Shown here: positions 33,391 through 45,200 of the stretch, in pieces
Layout of the letters: each line of letters begins with the position of its first letter
Position numbering within the stretch: position 1 is the stretch's first letter
Assembly (NCBI GenBank): GCA_012934845.2
Contig: WNNJ02001181.1
Span: forward strand, 1-64,000
Reading direction: 5' to 3'
Length of the DNA: 64,000 bases
Source of the DNA: Pomphorhynchus laevis
Lineage: Eukaryota > Acanthocephala > Palaeacanthocephala > Echinorhynchida > Pomphorhynchidae
Notes under the pieces: model-generated
Databases searched by the model: none
What the model saw: the letters and a program-made list of their open reading frames with translations, nothing else
Told to the model about the DNA's origin: nothing
Made by a program: the position numbers and the translations under genes

Positions 33391-36250
33391 CCTCTTCAAC
33401 CACGCGAATTTTCCCTGATCGCACACCTTCCGAAATCCTTTAAATCTCTTCTGCCCGCATCAAAAAACTCCGTCGCTAGAAAAACGGCGAAACATCTCTC
33501 TCAATCCGAAACATCGACGGAAATTTTCAAGTTGTCCACACCCGCCCCAAAATTCGATGGAGCTTCATATCCCTTATGTCTTCTCCGATAGACCCTATCA
33601 CCACCACACACGGTTTCCGCCTCGGCCTCATCAACACTAGATCTATTCACAATAAATCGGATCTTATCATCAATCTATTCACCAAGCAATCCATCGATCT
33701 CTTCTGCCTCAGCTAATACTGGCACTCATATTCCGACGACCTCTCAATTCGCCGTCTGCTCTCTGCGTTTGCTCACTAATCAAATCCGCCCGCCCCCTAA
33801 GCTCATCCCCTTATAAATTCTCTAATCATGGCCGCATTGTCGCATTTGCACGTCACCCCGCGTCTCCTCAAAATCATTCCCCCTTTAGTCCTTGCTCTTT
33901 TGTAGTGCTCACTTGTCGTTCTTCTAGCTCGACCACTCTAGATCTCGCCATTTAATACCGTCCTGGTTCATCCTCTCCTACCTCCTTATTTTTTACCGAA
34001 CTCGCTGACCTCCTTTCCCATTGTTCTTTGAATTTCATCCCTTCACTAGTTCTTGGCGACTTCAACATCCTCCTCGACCGCCCCTCTTCCAATGAGTCCA
34101 TCCAGTTCATCAACATTCTATCCAACTATAAGTACAAAGCCATCTCCACTGCCCCCACACGTGTCCTTGGTCGGCACTCGACATCATCGTTGTCCCCGAT
34201 CATTTTGCTGCCAACACCTCTCTGCACATCTCCGATCTTGGTCTATCCGATCACTTTCTCGTCACCCTTTATCTCACTTATAACCACTCTCAGTTTCACA
34301 CACCTACAATCCTACGTCGCCCTTGGAGAAATCTTGACCTCTCTATTCTCCGCTCTAACTTACTTAAATCGCCTCTATCTTGCCCCATAATAACATTATC
34401 ATCTCATCACGATCTTGTCTTTCTTTTCGACTCTGAACTTAAATCCACTCTCGATCGTATCTTGCCCTTCAAGCCTCACCCTCACCGTTGCTTGCACCGT
34501 GCCCCATAGTTTAACATCCATCGCCTACTATTAAAGCGTGGTCTCCGTCATGCTTTTCGAGTTTATCACCGCTCTCTTAGAGGTGATATCCGCTCGCTCA
34601 CTCCGTCTCTCCTTGATTCCTATCTTGCTCTTCGCCGGTCTCATCTCCACTTAATACGCACCAAATGCAACTCCTTCTGGCAGCATAAAATCAACACTTC
34701 ATTACACTCGAAGTCTCTCTGGCATACTGTTAACTCAATCCTTGCTCGACCTCTTCGTCTTGCCACATCAATCCCCGTGATTATTCGTCATTTCTTCAGA
34801 CCAACGTATCCACGTTGCTCTGTCACAACCCCGTCTCCATTCCATCTCACTGCCACTCGCCTCGCCTAATCCTACAGGAAATTTTTATCTTCGTGTCTCA
34901 CCTGCTGAAGTCTCATCTGCCTTCATGTCCTTGCCCAAAAAACTCTCACCTGTCCATCCCCTACCTACCCCTATCCTTAAATCAATATGCTCATCGATAC
35001 CCCCTTTCCTCACCACTTTGCTTAACTCGTCCATCCTCAGACGTATATTTCCTTCACACTGGAAATATAGTGTTCTCATCTCCCTCGACCTCTCATCCGC
35101 CTTCGACATCGTCGAGCACTCCATCCTCTTTTTTCGCCTTCGTTATGATTACGGATTTTCTTCCTCCTTCATGGCATGGTTTGATTCATATCTATCCGAC
35201 CGTTCTTTTCGAGTATGTTTAAATTTATCATTCTCTCCTCCCATCCCTATTTTCTGCGGGATCCCACAAGTTTCAGTCCTAGGACCCCTGCTTTTATCTC
35301 TTGTACTTAGCGACCTCTCTCCGTTTATCAAACCTTACTCGTTTAAAGTCATGCAATACGCTGATGACATCCTCATCTATGCTCATGCACATGCCCATCG
35401 CATACGCGATATCGCAATTTCTGCCTCCAACTGTCTTTCTTCTATCTACAAATGTCTCTTTCATCTTCGTATCATTCTAAACCCAGACAAGTCCAAAATA
35501 ATGTGGATCCTTCCCCGTCAACCTAACATATATCCTCCCCCTGTATATTTTGCCTCATCAGTCATCCCCATGCCCGCAATCTCACTTTCTTAGGATTCCA
35601 TTTCGATGACCACCTTTCCCTTCAACCCTTTGTCTGCAAAAAGGTCCGCTCGTCTAACTTAATTCTCCGTGACATTCGCCGTATCTGCGCCCTTATCGAC
35701 TTCCGTTCCTGTATGTCTCTTCCTTCATCGCTTCGTTTCCCTAAAATCGATTATTGCCTCAGCATTTTCGCAAATTCTCCAAAATCCGTCATCCTACCCC
35801 ATACAACGCATAATCAACTCCGCACTTCAAGTGCTACTAAGTCTCCGCCTTATCGTGACTTTTATGGGCCTACACTCCTGGCCCATCATCCACATCCACA
35901 TACAACTTCGCCTTCTCGTAATTTTTCGTCTCATCGCTGTCGGCTCCCCATCGTTCATCAACATTCCTTTCTTAGACGACACTCGCCGCACCTCTGTATC
36001 ATTGCGTTGCCGTAATTCCCTCTTACTCCACTTTCCCAATTACTCCAACAACTACGGGTTCTGATCATTCCTCGTCGCCGCCCCACTCGCCTCGAATCAG
36101 CTCCCACTCGACGTCCGCCGCGCTCCCTCCTTTTTTACATTTAAATGCCGCCTCCGTACCCATTTTATCAGAACATGATTTATATTTTTCTTGTTGTTGT
36201 CATGTAAGCGTGCCCTGGCACGCATATGCCACGTAAAAATAAATATTTTT
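33388..36250 (+). pseudogene. Decayed L2-type LINE with internal deletion
   Basis: Starts inside the ORF1 C-terminus (MSSSTTRIFPDRTPSEI), then a stop-riddled ORF2: GLINTRSIHNKSD-like, LVLGDFNILLDRPSS at 34047, the later endonuclease at 34200-34500, then RT. Between 35065 and 35075 about 250 bp found in the 7269-10923 copy are missing (HWK joined to YSVLISLDLSSAFDIVEHS). RT then reads FCGIPQVSVLGPLLLSLVL and MQYADDILIYAHAHA. The 3' UTR lies at 36185-36245 and is followed immediately by an inverted L2 fragment. Confidence 0.85.
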
Positions 36251-36704
36251 TTAATAAAGGAGGGAGCGCGACGGACGTCGAGTGGGAGCTGATTCCAGGC
36301 GAGTGAGACGGGGACGAGGAAGGATCGAAGACTGTAGTTGTTGAAGTAATTGGGAACGTCGAGAGGGTATGACGAGAACACAGCGATAGCGAAGTGGAAC
36401 GAGTGTTGATGCGGATGTGGATGGTGGGCCAGGAGAGTCGGCAAGATATGTGGATGCGTGGTCAAAGCGACGGATACGTAGGAGCACTCTAGAGGCGGAG
36501 TTGATGATGCCTTGTAGAGGTAGGATGATGGATTTTGGAGAATTTGCGAAAAGGCTGAGGCAGTAATAGATTTTAGGGAATAGAAGCGATGAAAGGAGAT
36601 ACATACAAGAACCTAAGTCGATAAGGGGATGAATACGGCGGATGTCACGGAGAATTAAGTTAGACGAGCAGACCTTGTCGCGGACGAAGGGTTTAGCCAG
36701 TGCT
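36250..36704 (-). pseudogene. Inverted L2 RT C-terminal fragment
   Basis: Minus strand from 36704: KPFVRDKVCSSNLILRDIRR, PLIDLGSCMYLLSSLLFPKI, then FANSPKSIILPLQGIINSA and, after breaks, LAWNQLPLDVRRAPS. It lies back to back with the 3' UTR of the forward copy, forming an inverted pair. Confidence 0.8.
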
Positions 36705-36940
36705 TTTGCTAATGATCCTATTTGGTGACGCCGTAGTGCTGGTTTAGCACTCAATGAGGTTACTAGAGGTGTTCTAGTACCTCATACACATGATTCGTTT
36801 ATTGCCGTCAGCTAGTCCTCCTCTGCATTCAGCCGTGGGAGGGATCTGGCACTGATGAGTCATTGTAAAGACGAAACGATATCTATTACTGTTTTCGTTT
36901 TTCGTTCGCGTCGGGCTTATATGATTGCATTTACAATTAT
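36704..36940 (+). repeat. Dispersed repeat with type III-like hammerhead, right copy
   Basis: Direct copy of 32690-32935, on the far side of the L2 cluster. Confidence 0.65.
36800..36885 (+). ncRNA. Hammerhead ribozyme candidate, type III order
   Basis: CCGTC (GTC at 36807-36809) opens stem III. Stem I is (A)GCTAG with CTGGC(A), extended by CCTCC with GGGAGG. CTGATGA is at 36852-36858. Stem II is GTC/GAC closing an 8-nt loop. GAAA is at 36873-36876, and ACG pairs with CGT in stem III. The left copy has a 5-bp-compatible 3' side (ATGAC), suggesting the ancestor had GTCAT/ATGAC. The first base pair of stem I is A-A here and T-A in the other copy. Confidence 0.5.
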
Positions 36941-38244
36941 TTTTTTGCATGCAAAACTCCTCACAAATATAAATCATATTTTGAAATACTATGTTTGTTT
37001 CTTTAGTTCCAAAATATTTTAAACCTGCTCTTGCTTGACTTTTTAGAGACTTGTCGGCTATTTTAATTTTTGACTTGACGATTAATAAGGACGGTAGATA
37101 ATTTTATAAGTTTGATTCAAAATAGTCAGTTCAAACATTTGACTGTTTATAATTAAGAATTGCTTTTGTCTCAAAATGAATTTTAGATTTTGTGTGAATT
37201 ATAAGGACTAAAAATATTCTTTTAAAATTAGACAAACTTTCGACATTCCAACTTATCAAAACCCTACAACTATTTCGACTTCAGAAAACCTAACTCTTTC
37301 TAGTTTATTAAAATTAAATCCAAAAATCTTCCTATCGGACAAGTATATCGGATCTTTTGTTCGGATTGCGATAGCTCATACTTTGGTGAAACAGCGGCAT
37401 AACATTTGAACACGGGGATCAAAATACTACCGTGTTTCACTTATTATTAGACTTACCATTAAAATAAGACCTAGCATGTTTTTAATGTATTTTCATTTGT
37501 ATTTTTTAAATGAGCTCTACTCTAAAGTAAGACCTAGTAAAGGTTGGGATGAATAATGCGTTCAATAAATGTATCTAGCATTTACACATGATTAATCATG
37601 TGTGCCTTTTTATTCTGTCTCCAAAATTAAAAATAAAAAAATAAATAATTTTTTACCCCAAAATTGATGTTCCAAAAGAAAAAGCTTTTTCGTTGAATAT
37701 AATGGAAAAATCTTAATGTAAAAATCTTACATTAAGGAAAAGCTACAAAAGCTACATCTGGTAATGAGCTGCAAAAGCTACATCTGAAAAGCTACATCTG
37801 GTAATGGTACGCAAATGGAAGAAGGAATATGATAGATTGTGTCAGAAGGCGGAATTTCGAAATGAGAAAAAAGAAAATTTCAATCGTGCAAAAAAATGAA
37901 AACTTTTCTCGAATCAAAACCAATCGACCAAGTAATGATACGTGCTGGGATGATACCTTACCTTTAAACTCTAGATACTGGCTGTTAACAAGCCATTTAA
38001 AGATCATATAAGATATGATCGTCAAAATATAAAAAAAAATAAAAAACAAAAATGATCATATAAATCGTCAAAAAATCGATGGGAGAAAATAACTAGTGAC
38101 TGTGTTGAAAACGCACTTCGTGTTGGTTACTTAGACAAGAGGTTCACACTTAAAGAGAGCTTGATCGTTAGGCACGATATATACGGTTAAATTATTTAAT
38201 TTATTTAATTTATTTAATTTAGTAAAACTAAATTAAATAAATTT
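36941..38244. other. AT-rich stretch, no gene
   Basis: No coding signal. Short local duplications such as AAAAGCTACA and GCTACATCTGGTAATG words at 37735-37810. Confidence 0.4.
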
Positions 38245-39535
38245 AACCGAATAGCGATCTAATGATATAAGTCGCTGCTATATTTCAGAAAATGAATTTA
38301 CAAAGTGAATTACACGAAATGAACGTAAATAAATGTGAAAATTTAATCCATTTTATCAAAATAAAATGATAATATATGGATATAATAACGTATACGGAAA
38401 AATGATTGGAGCTTGAAGCAAAAATATATTGGAATGCCTTAATCTTTGAGTAATAGAAATTATGCATAAAGAATTATTGGAGCTGGATCAAAGAAAAGAG
38501 GAGAATGTTTTATTAAAATTTCGCTAACTTCTGTTAGCATCTTCAGAAAATTACAATGTTTCTCAAAACATACATGCCTTTATAAAAAAATTATTCAAAA
38601 TGATCAGGACGATCGTTTGGATCGCCAAAACGATCTTTTACTAACACTGATTGATCATAACAAATATTACCCTATTTGACTAATAGATAAAACTCAAAAA
38701 CAATAAAATACACCAATACTGAAATGTAGCGTGCTGTTGTTGGCTTATAGATAGGATTAAGGCAACGTGCAATGTTATCAAAAAGTTCAATAGTAACAAT
38801 GACTGCACAATTATATCAACTTGAAATCAGAACACAAATTGTAGATGACTAGTTTGATAATAGAAATTAATTGCAAAAATATGCAGGTTTTTAAATTGAA
38901 GGTTGCACCTTCCCAACCATTACTGATTAATAGGTACTTGATCAATAGCTAATGAGGACAACCAATACTGAAATGTAGCGTACTGTCGTTGGCTTATAGA
39001 TAGGATTAAGGCAACGTGCAATGTTATCAAAAAGTTCAATAGTAACAATGACTGCACAATTATATCAACTTGAAATCAGAACACAAATTGTAGATGACTA
39101 GTTTGATAATAGAAATTAATTGCAAAAATATGCAGGTTTTTAAATTGAAGGTTGCACCTTCCCTACTAGGCTGATTAATTTCAATTAAATTGATTTCAAT
39201 TTAATTGATTTAAATAAAATTTTCAAAATTTTAGGCAAAAGTCTTTCATTAAATCTAAATGCTAATAAAGCAAACGAGTCGAATCAAAGTAGAATCATCA
39301 ATTAAACTAAATTGTTAGATTATTACTAATCGTAATGTTAATCTGTACAAAATGTTTGGCTTGTCAGTTGGTTATTTGTGAACAAAATTATATTTGATCA
39401 CCTATTGCAAATTTGAGTAATTCATTTTGATAAAATGGATTAAATTTTCACATTTATTTACGTTCATTTCGTGTAATTCACTTTGTAAATTCATTTTCTG
39501 AAATATAGCAGCGACTTATATCATTAGATCGCTAT
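38245..39535. repeat. 1.3-kb unit bounded by inverted repeats
   Basis: 38245-38370 and 39428-39535 are near-perfect inverted copies of at least 105 bp (shared CGAATAGCGATCTAATGATA and TGAATTACACGAAATGAACG). Between them are the 249-bp tandem repeat (38712-39168) and, on the minus strand at about 38545-38515, a CTGAAGATGCTAAC / GTTAGC / GAAAT motif like a hammerhead stem-II region. May be a composite or foldback element. Confidence 0.75.
38712..39168 (+). repeat. 249-bp direct duplication
   Basis: Copy 1 is 38712-38960. Copy 2 starts at 38961 and stays nearly identical for about 205 bp. Each begins ACCAATACTGAAATGTAGCG, the phrase that also closes the hammerhead-like blocks at 39905, 40171 and 40880. 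Confidence 0.9.
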
Positions 39536-39784
39536 TCGGTACTATTTTAATAATCAGTACGCGCAATGATCATGTACTTTACGGTGATTTTGATTTTTTT
39601 ACGATATCTACAATGTGATTGAATATTTTATTAAACTTAATGGGGGTCGTGTGTTTGTATTTTAAAGAGCCACCGAGAACTGGTTGTTGCAGCAAATAGA
39701 AAAACGAAATAAAAAAAATATATTTAAATTTTATTAATTATTATTAAATTATATTATTATTAAATGTGATAATATGACGAAATG

Positions 39785-40930
39785 CACTTAAATGCTCACT
39801 TTTAACGTCAGCCAACATTAAAAGGGCCGAAACGTTAAACGTAAAAAAGGACCGAAACGTTAAACGTTAAACGTAGGTATTGGATCAGCAGCTGATGAAG
39901 TCCACCAATAATGAAATGTAGCAAACCGCCACATTAATATTTATAATCTTATACTATTTATAAGCTATTGGCTTATAAATAGGATTAAAGAAACAAGCCG
40001 AATAAAAATAGAAATCAGAAATGATTTCAATTAAATTTGCAAAATGTAAGACGAATATCTTTCATTAAATCTAAATGCCAATAAAAGCAGACTAATCGAG
40101 TGATCGTCAGTTTAAAAGGACCGAAGCGTGAAACGTAGGTATTGGATCAGTAGCTAATGAGGACAACCAATACTGAAATGTAGCGTACTACTGTTGGCTT
40201 ATATATATGATTAAAGTAGCGTGCAGTGTTATCAAAGTTGCAATTGTAACAATGACTAGATTGTAGATTAACAAATTAACCTCAAAAAGATTATATTAAT
40301 TTAAAATTAGAAACAAGTATTTTTAAATTTAGGTAACCGAGGCTACAAAATATGTGGCCTCGCTTAAGTGATCTGATCAGTTAACCGTTTATTTTCACCT
40401 GCAAAATGAGATTGTGTAGAAGTGTGACAACTCGTAGCTATAATTAAATTTAACTTTCAGCATTTTATTCATTACATGTTCCTTTTAAATATGGAATAAC
40501 GTTTTACGATTAAAATATTTGTAAATATATAAAATTTATATTTTTAAATTTATAAAATATGTCGTATGAGTTAAGTGAGTGGTGATGTGATTAATAAGAA
40601 TTAAGGAAATTGTTTTATCTTATATTTAAAATTTCAGTTTATAAAAAGGAATATAAATCGAAACATGATTTCATATATATAGAGGGGAATATAAATCGAA
40701 ACCTGATTGATATATTGATGACCTATAATAAATGAATAATTATTACATAAATAATGTAAGACGAAAGTATTTCATTTAATCTAATTGTCAATACACTAGG
40801 CAAGTCGAGTGATCGTCAACAAACATTAAAAGGACCGAAACGTGAAATGTAAATATTGGATCAGTAGCTGATGAGGTCCACCATACTGAAATATAGCGTA
40901 CTGCAGTACATTTTGCGAATTATAAATTAA
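39785..40930 (+). repeat. Short repeat family with hammerhead-like blocks, three copies
   Basis: Copies around 39835-39930, 40105-40200 and 40825-40910. Each holds GGACC-GAAA-CG, a 5-nt loop and CGTA or TGTA, then GTATTGGATCAGTAG, CTGATGA (CTAATGA in the middle copy), GGTCC/GTCC/GGAC, and ACTGAAATGTAGCGTA. Stem I CAGTAG/CTACTG is perfect in the middle copy; stem II GGACC/GGTCC is perfect in the last. Two GAAA-plus-short-stem-III modules surround one CTGATGA, so either could supply the 3' half. Non-coding. Confidence 0.65.
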
Positions 40931-41231
40931 TGACTGCACAAATGTAAGAATTATAATAAAAATAAATGTAATAATAAATAATACATGTAATAATTAATTA
41001 AATAATGTAATAATAAATTTAATAATTACTACATAAATAATTAATTCGAGTACATTATATACCATATTTTCTGATTATCAAATTTAAGTAACAAATTACA
41101 TGTCCTGTAAAAATGAGCCTGGTAATAAAATATTTACAATTTAAAGATATTTACATTTTTACTAAATAATAATGCATAGGTAATGCAAAGCTGGTTCAGA
41201 GATAATAAAAACATTTTTTATTTAAAAAATG

Positions 41232-41398
41232 TTAATTAAGCTTTATAGAATTTTAATTTATACGGAACATCATCCATTCCAGGCAAGCTCATAGCAGACT
41301 TCATGTCTAAAACAACTTGTTTACCACATTCGCTTTGAGGAAGTCTTTGCTGATAAACAGAATCCTCAAGGACAACAATGACGGCTTTTCTATGAAAT
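41232..41398 (-). CDS. Possible terminal exon of an unidentified gene
   Basis: Minus strand after a plausible acceptor (TTTAATTTCATAG at 41411-41399). The frame reads AVIVVLEDSVYQQRLPQSE, CGKQVVLDMKSAMSLPGMDD and VPYKLKFYKA, then TAA. The composition is that of real protein in an otherwise AT-simple region, and no RT motif is present. I do not recognise the family. No partner exon was found between here and ALG12, so it may be a stranded or duplicated exon. It lies downstream of ALG12 on the same strand. Confidence 0.35.
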
Positions 41399-41876
41399 TA
41401 AAAATTTCATATTTTAATTTATATTGTAAAGAAATCAGTTCATTAAAATAAGAAATAAAAAAATCTAAAGTTATGAAAAATCTGAAATAATGCATTTGAA
41501 GATTTAAAAATATTTACATTTTTACAAAATAATACCAATCAAAAGATTGTAAATCAATACATCAAAATAAATTAAAACTATTTAGTGATAAAAATTTTAT
41601 GGATTGGTAATAAATAATTTACTTTGTAAGAGTAATATATTAATCTAGGTAAGAAAATTACACCAAAGGAAATTTTTTTGGCCCGACGTCATGTAAAGTC
41701 AAGTAATAGGGGCGAAACCTAATAGCATACCATATCATCCTGCCTACATCCAATCTTTATTTTAATAAATAGTGTATTATCTATTAGTCGGTTCATAAAA
41801 AAGATTTAAAAAAATTCTAAACTTATATAAATCAAATTATAGAAAATCTTAAGATTAAATATTTAGAATATATAGT

Positions 41877-42060
41877 GGTGGTGCACGGATGTGCTGAGTA
41901 AACAACAGTCCAAGATTTCTTATGAAATTTGGCATTTATATAAAATAGTGTTGCTTGATAGGCCTGACTTCGATTCACGACTTTTCGTCATCATGTAATT
42001 TCTAGACAACCAATGAGTACCCGGCAACACTCTTCCATTTATATGGAAGAGTGTTGCATT
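41877..42060 (-). repeat. Diverged satellite B fragment
   Basis: Reverse-oriented copy of part of satellite B (GTGCACGGATGTGCTGAGTA and TGTTGCTTGATAG words). It keeps GAGTGTTGCCGGGTACTCAT and TTGTCTAGAA (the stem II 5' strand and cleavage-site block), but the CTGATGA region is replaced by a 34-nt palindrome (42024-42060 area, arms GCAACACTCTTCC / GGAAGAGTGTTGC). It sits just past the ALG12 poly(A) signal, in the sense orientation of that gene. Confidence 0.75.
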
Positions 42061-42063
42061 TAC

Positions 42064-42251
42064 TTGTTTTTATTGCTTTGTATAAAATGATGTGGCATAG
42101 ATATTTGGATCACAATAATGATGGTGTAGCAAATGCATAAAGTATTTGTTATAATAAATAATTTCAGAGATAAAGTAGAGCCAGAGTAATTTCTTGCGCT
42201 ATAAAACATCAACGTGTGAATTAAAAGAATTCGATCCGAATAGTAGATCCA
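42064..42251 (-). other. ALG12: ALG12 3' UTR with poly(A) signal
   Basis: The short stretch after the ALG12 stop codon has an AATAAA at about 42075-42069 on the minus strand, which would give a 3' UTR of roughly 190-200 nt. Confidence 0.5.
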
Positions 42252-45200
42252 CTATATTTTCACCAATAGAACAACTGATGGTTTCATTTCTACCAGCGGA
42301 ACTTTGCTGCTTATTTTTGTGAGAACTTTAAGATTTAGTCTGTGAAATGACGAATACGTTTTAGCGATCTTATATACAGTGTTCCATAACTTTAAGTTTG
42401 TTTCAAATTTATCGAAATCCAGAAGTAGCAAGTCAAACTGTTGCTTAACCAATTCAATGTCACTTAAGTTTTCAGTTTTGTCGAAACTAAACAAAAATTG
42501 ATTGAATAAAAGTAATTGATTAAGTAATTTATTAATTTATTATTTATTAATTAATAATTAATTACATTATTAATAATTAATAATTAATTAATAATTAATT
42601 ACATTAATATTATTTATCCATCCGAATAAAATCGGTAACTGATGTTTATAGGACACAATTGCATGTTTATTGAACACTAATCGTATGTCTTTTATTTTGA
42701 TGTTTATCTTAGAGTAAACTCTGCCTGAAAATTAAAACAACTTTGGATATATGGATTAAATATACATTTTTCTAAATATACATTTTTTGCTTTTTATAAA
42801 TTTAATTGCAGATTTAATTACAAATATATAATCGATATATTCGTTTTTAAATCCCCACCGAATTAATATTCCCTTTATATGGGTGTTCATTGGGTTTCTA
42901 TTGGGTGTACAAACGTGGATATCAAAAAATAGTTGTTTAACGACTAAAAGTATCGTTGTACACAAAGCGCTGTTATTAGGAAAATGACCCGATGCTTTTA
43001 CCAAATTACTGGTAATCCTTAAGAATCGTTCCTTCTCTAATCATGTATTTAGTCGCATCCATTTAATGTTGAGAAACCAGCCTGCGCGTTTGACTTCTTG
43101 TAATTCCTCATCCATGTTGTTTTTATAATCAATTACATTTAAGATTAAAAACATGATATTATCATCTAAACCCTTAACAAGTTCAAATCGCACTTGGTTT
43201 TATTTAATAGCAACACAATTAAAAACTAAAATATAACGACTGATTAACTAAGTAGCCTGATTTAACTTGAATAGTTTGAAGAATATTCAAAAACGAGCAA
43301 GGTAGAATGTGAAATGAGTTCATCTTCTGTCGTTAAAAGTTGTTGTTTTAGGCTCGTTTATGGTGTACTTATACAATCTTAGAATTAGTTTTTCTTCTTA
43401 GAGCCACACCCGGAACAAAGACCAAGATTTATAAAGTTCGGTAATCTTTAAGAATCCTTAGTCTTCCATATTTGAAAAGCAACCAAATATCAAAATTAAC
43501 AAGCCATCTCTTAAAAAAGTAAATATGAGTATGCATGAATATTTAATCATTATTTCGTATGCAGAACTTCCGTAAGATAATTATTGCAGTCTACCATGAA
43601 CAAAGTGTAGCGAATACTTATAACATAACGAAATCGATAAATGACCAGTATAAAGAACTTATTGTAAATGGGGTGTATTTTCAAATAAGGTGTTCAGAAA
43701 CATTGTTGTGGCTGTTGCTCATATTAATCTTTAAATGAGGGAATTCGGCTAAAGAGTAAGTAATTCGGATATATATTTTAAATAAGATTTTAATATTTTA
43801 AATAATATTTTAATATTTTAAATTAAGATATATATTTTAAATAAGATTTTAATTAGCTAATTTTCGAAGTAGTTAAAATACTGTTATTTTATTACCAAAT
43901 TACATAATAAAGCTTTGCACTCATAATGATAAATCACAAGATTATGAAAAAATCAATTTATTTAGTAAGATATTTCAATATCTTACAGAAATTAATCCAT
44001 ATATCCAAAGTTATTTTAATCCCAAGTCCTTCCAAATGCACTGCAATCACATCACAATTTTTTGTCTTCGTTCATAACTATAATGATTATTTATCAACCA
44101 CATTGTATCATTTAATTTCTCAAGGAAGGAAAGAGTTGCATTCAAAATGTCGTCATCTATTTTTTGTAATTTAGAATATAACAAAAATCATCTGCCTCTT
44201 GTAGTGGGCATACTTTCGTTGCGAAGGTATTCATGAACATATTTTAACATGGAATCGCATTGATAATCTCGGGAGAGGCAAAAACACTTTGCATCCGAAG
44301 CTTGAGATTGTTTACTGCAAACAGAATCTCATAATTAATGGATTAATATGCTAACGATCAATTAAGATTGAGCTCACAAAATTAGCTTATGTTAATTGCT
44401 TTTAATACTCTGATTTAGTTCAAGAAAACCAACAAATTAGGATATAGTTTAGATGATCAATTAGGATGAAGTTTTTATTGATTTTGATATGAACAAAATA
44501 GATTCGAAGCAATTAATTTGACATAATTAATACAAAAATATAAACACAAACTAAAATAAGATTTTAAACTTATTAAATTGGATAACCTCAAACCCAGTGC
44601 AATCTACCCGGTGATTCTTCAATACTGCATAGTTCGGATTTATTTAAATTTTGTTTAGTGCTGAATTTATAGTAAAATGTGATCTGTGTTTACTTCACGG
44701 GAATGTGCTCCTGATAGTTTATTGACCGTTAAAGTATCTGTGTGTATTACCAATGTTTCATTTCATGTTGGCCGTAACTCATCAATTCTATCACTAGTAT
44801 CAGGTTTTGGTCCGTTTAGTATTTGGTCATTCCAGGGCACTTAAATTATTAACTTATTATTCATTTTATCAGTTTATATATTAAATCCAGAGTATTAAAT
44901 AACATCGTTAATATAAAAGCAAGCATTGACAATTCTCCTGATATTTAGAAGCTATATTTTTATATTTAACTATATATAGTTACAAATTGATTAATTGATT
45001 AATTATTAATTATTAATAACTAAAATTAAGAATATTTTTAATTTATTAATTTAATTTTAATTAATTATTTTGGTAAATTATAAATAATAATTATATTTTA
45101 ATTAAAGAAATTACATAAATTTGCTATTAACCTGGATACTATATTTACATTATTATGCTGTAAATAGACAATAAAGAGATATTAGATATATTCCATATAT

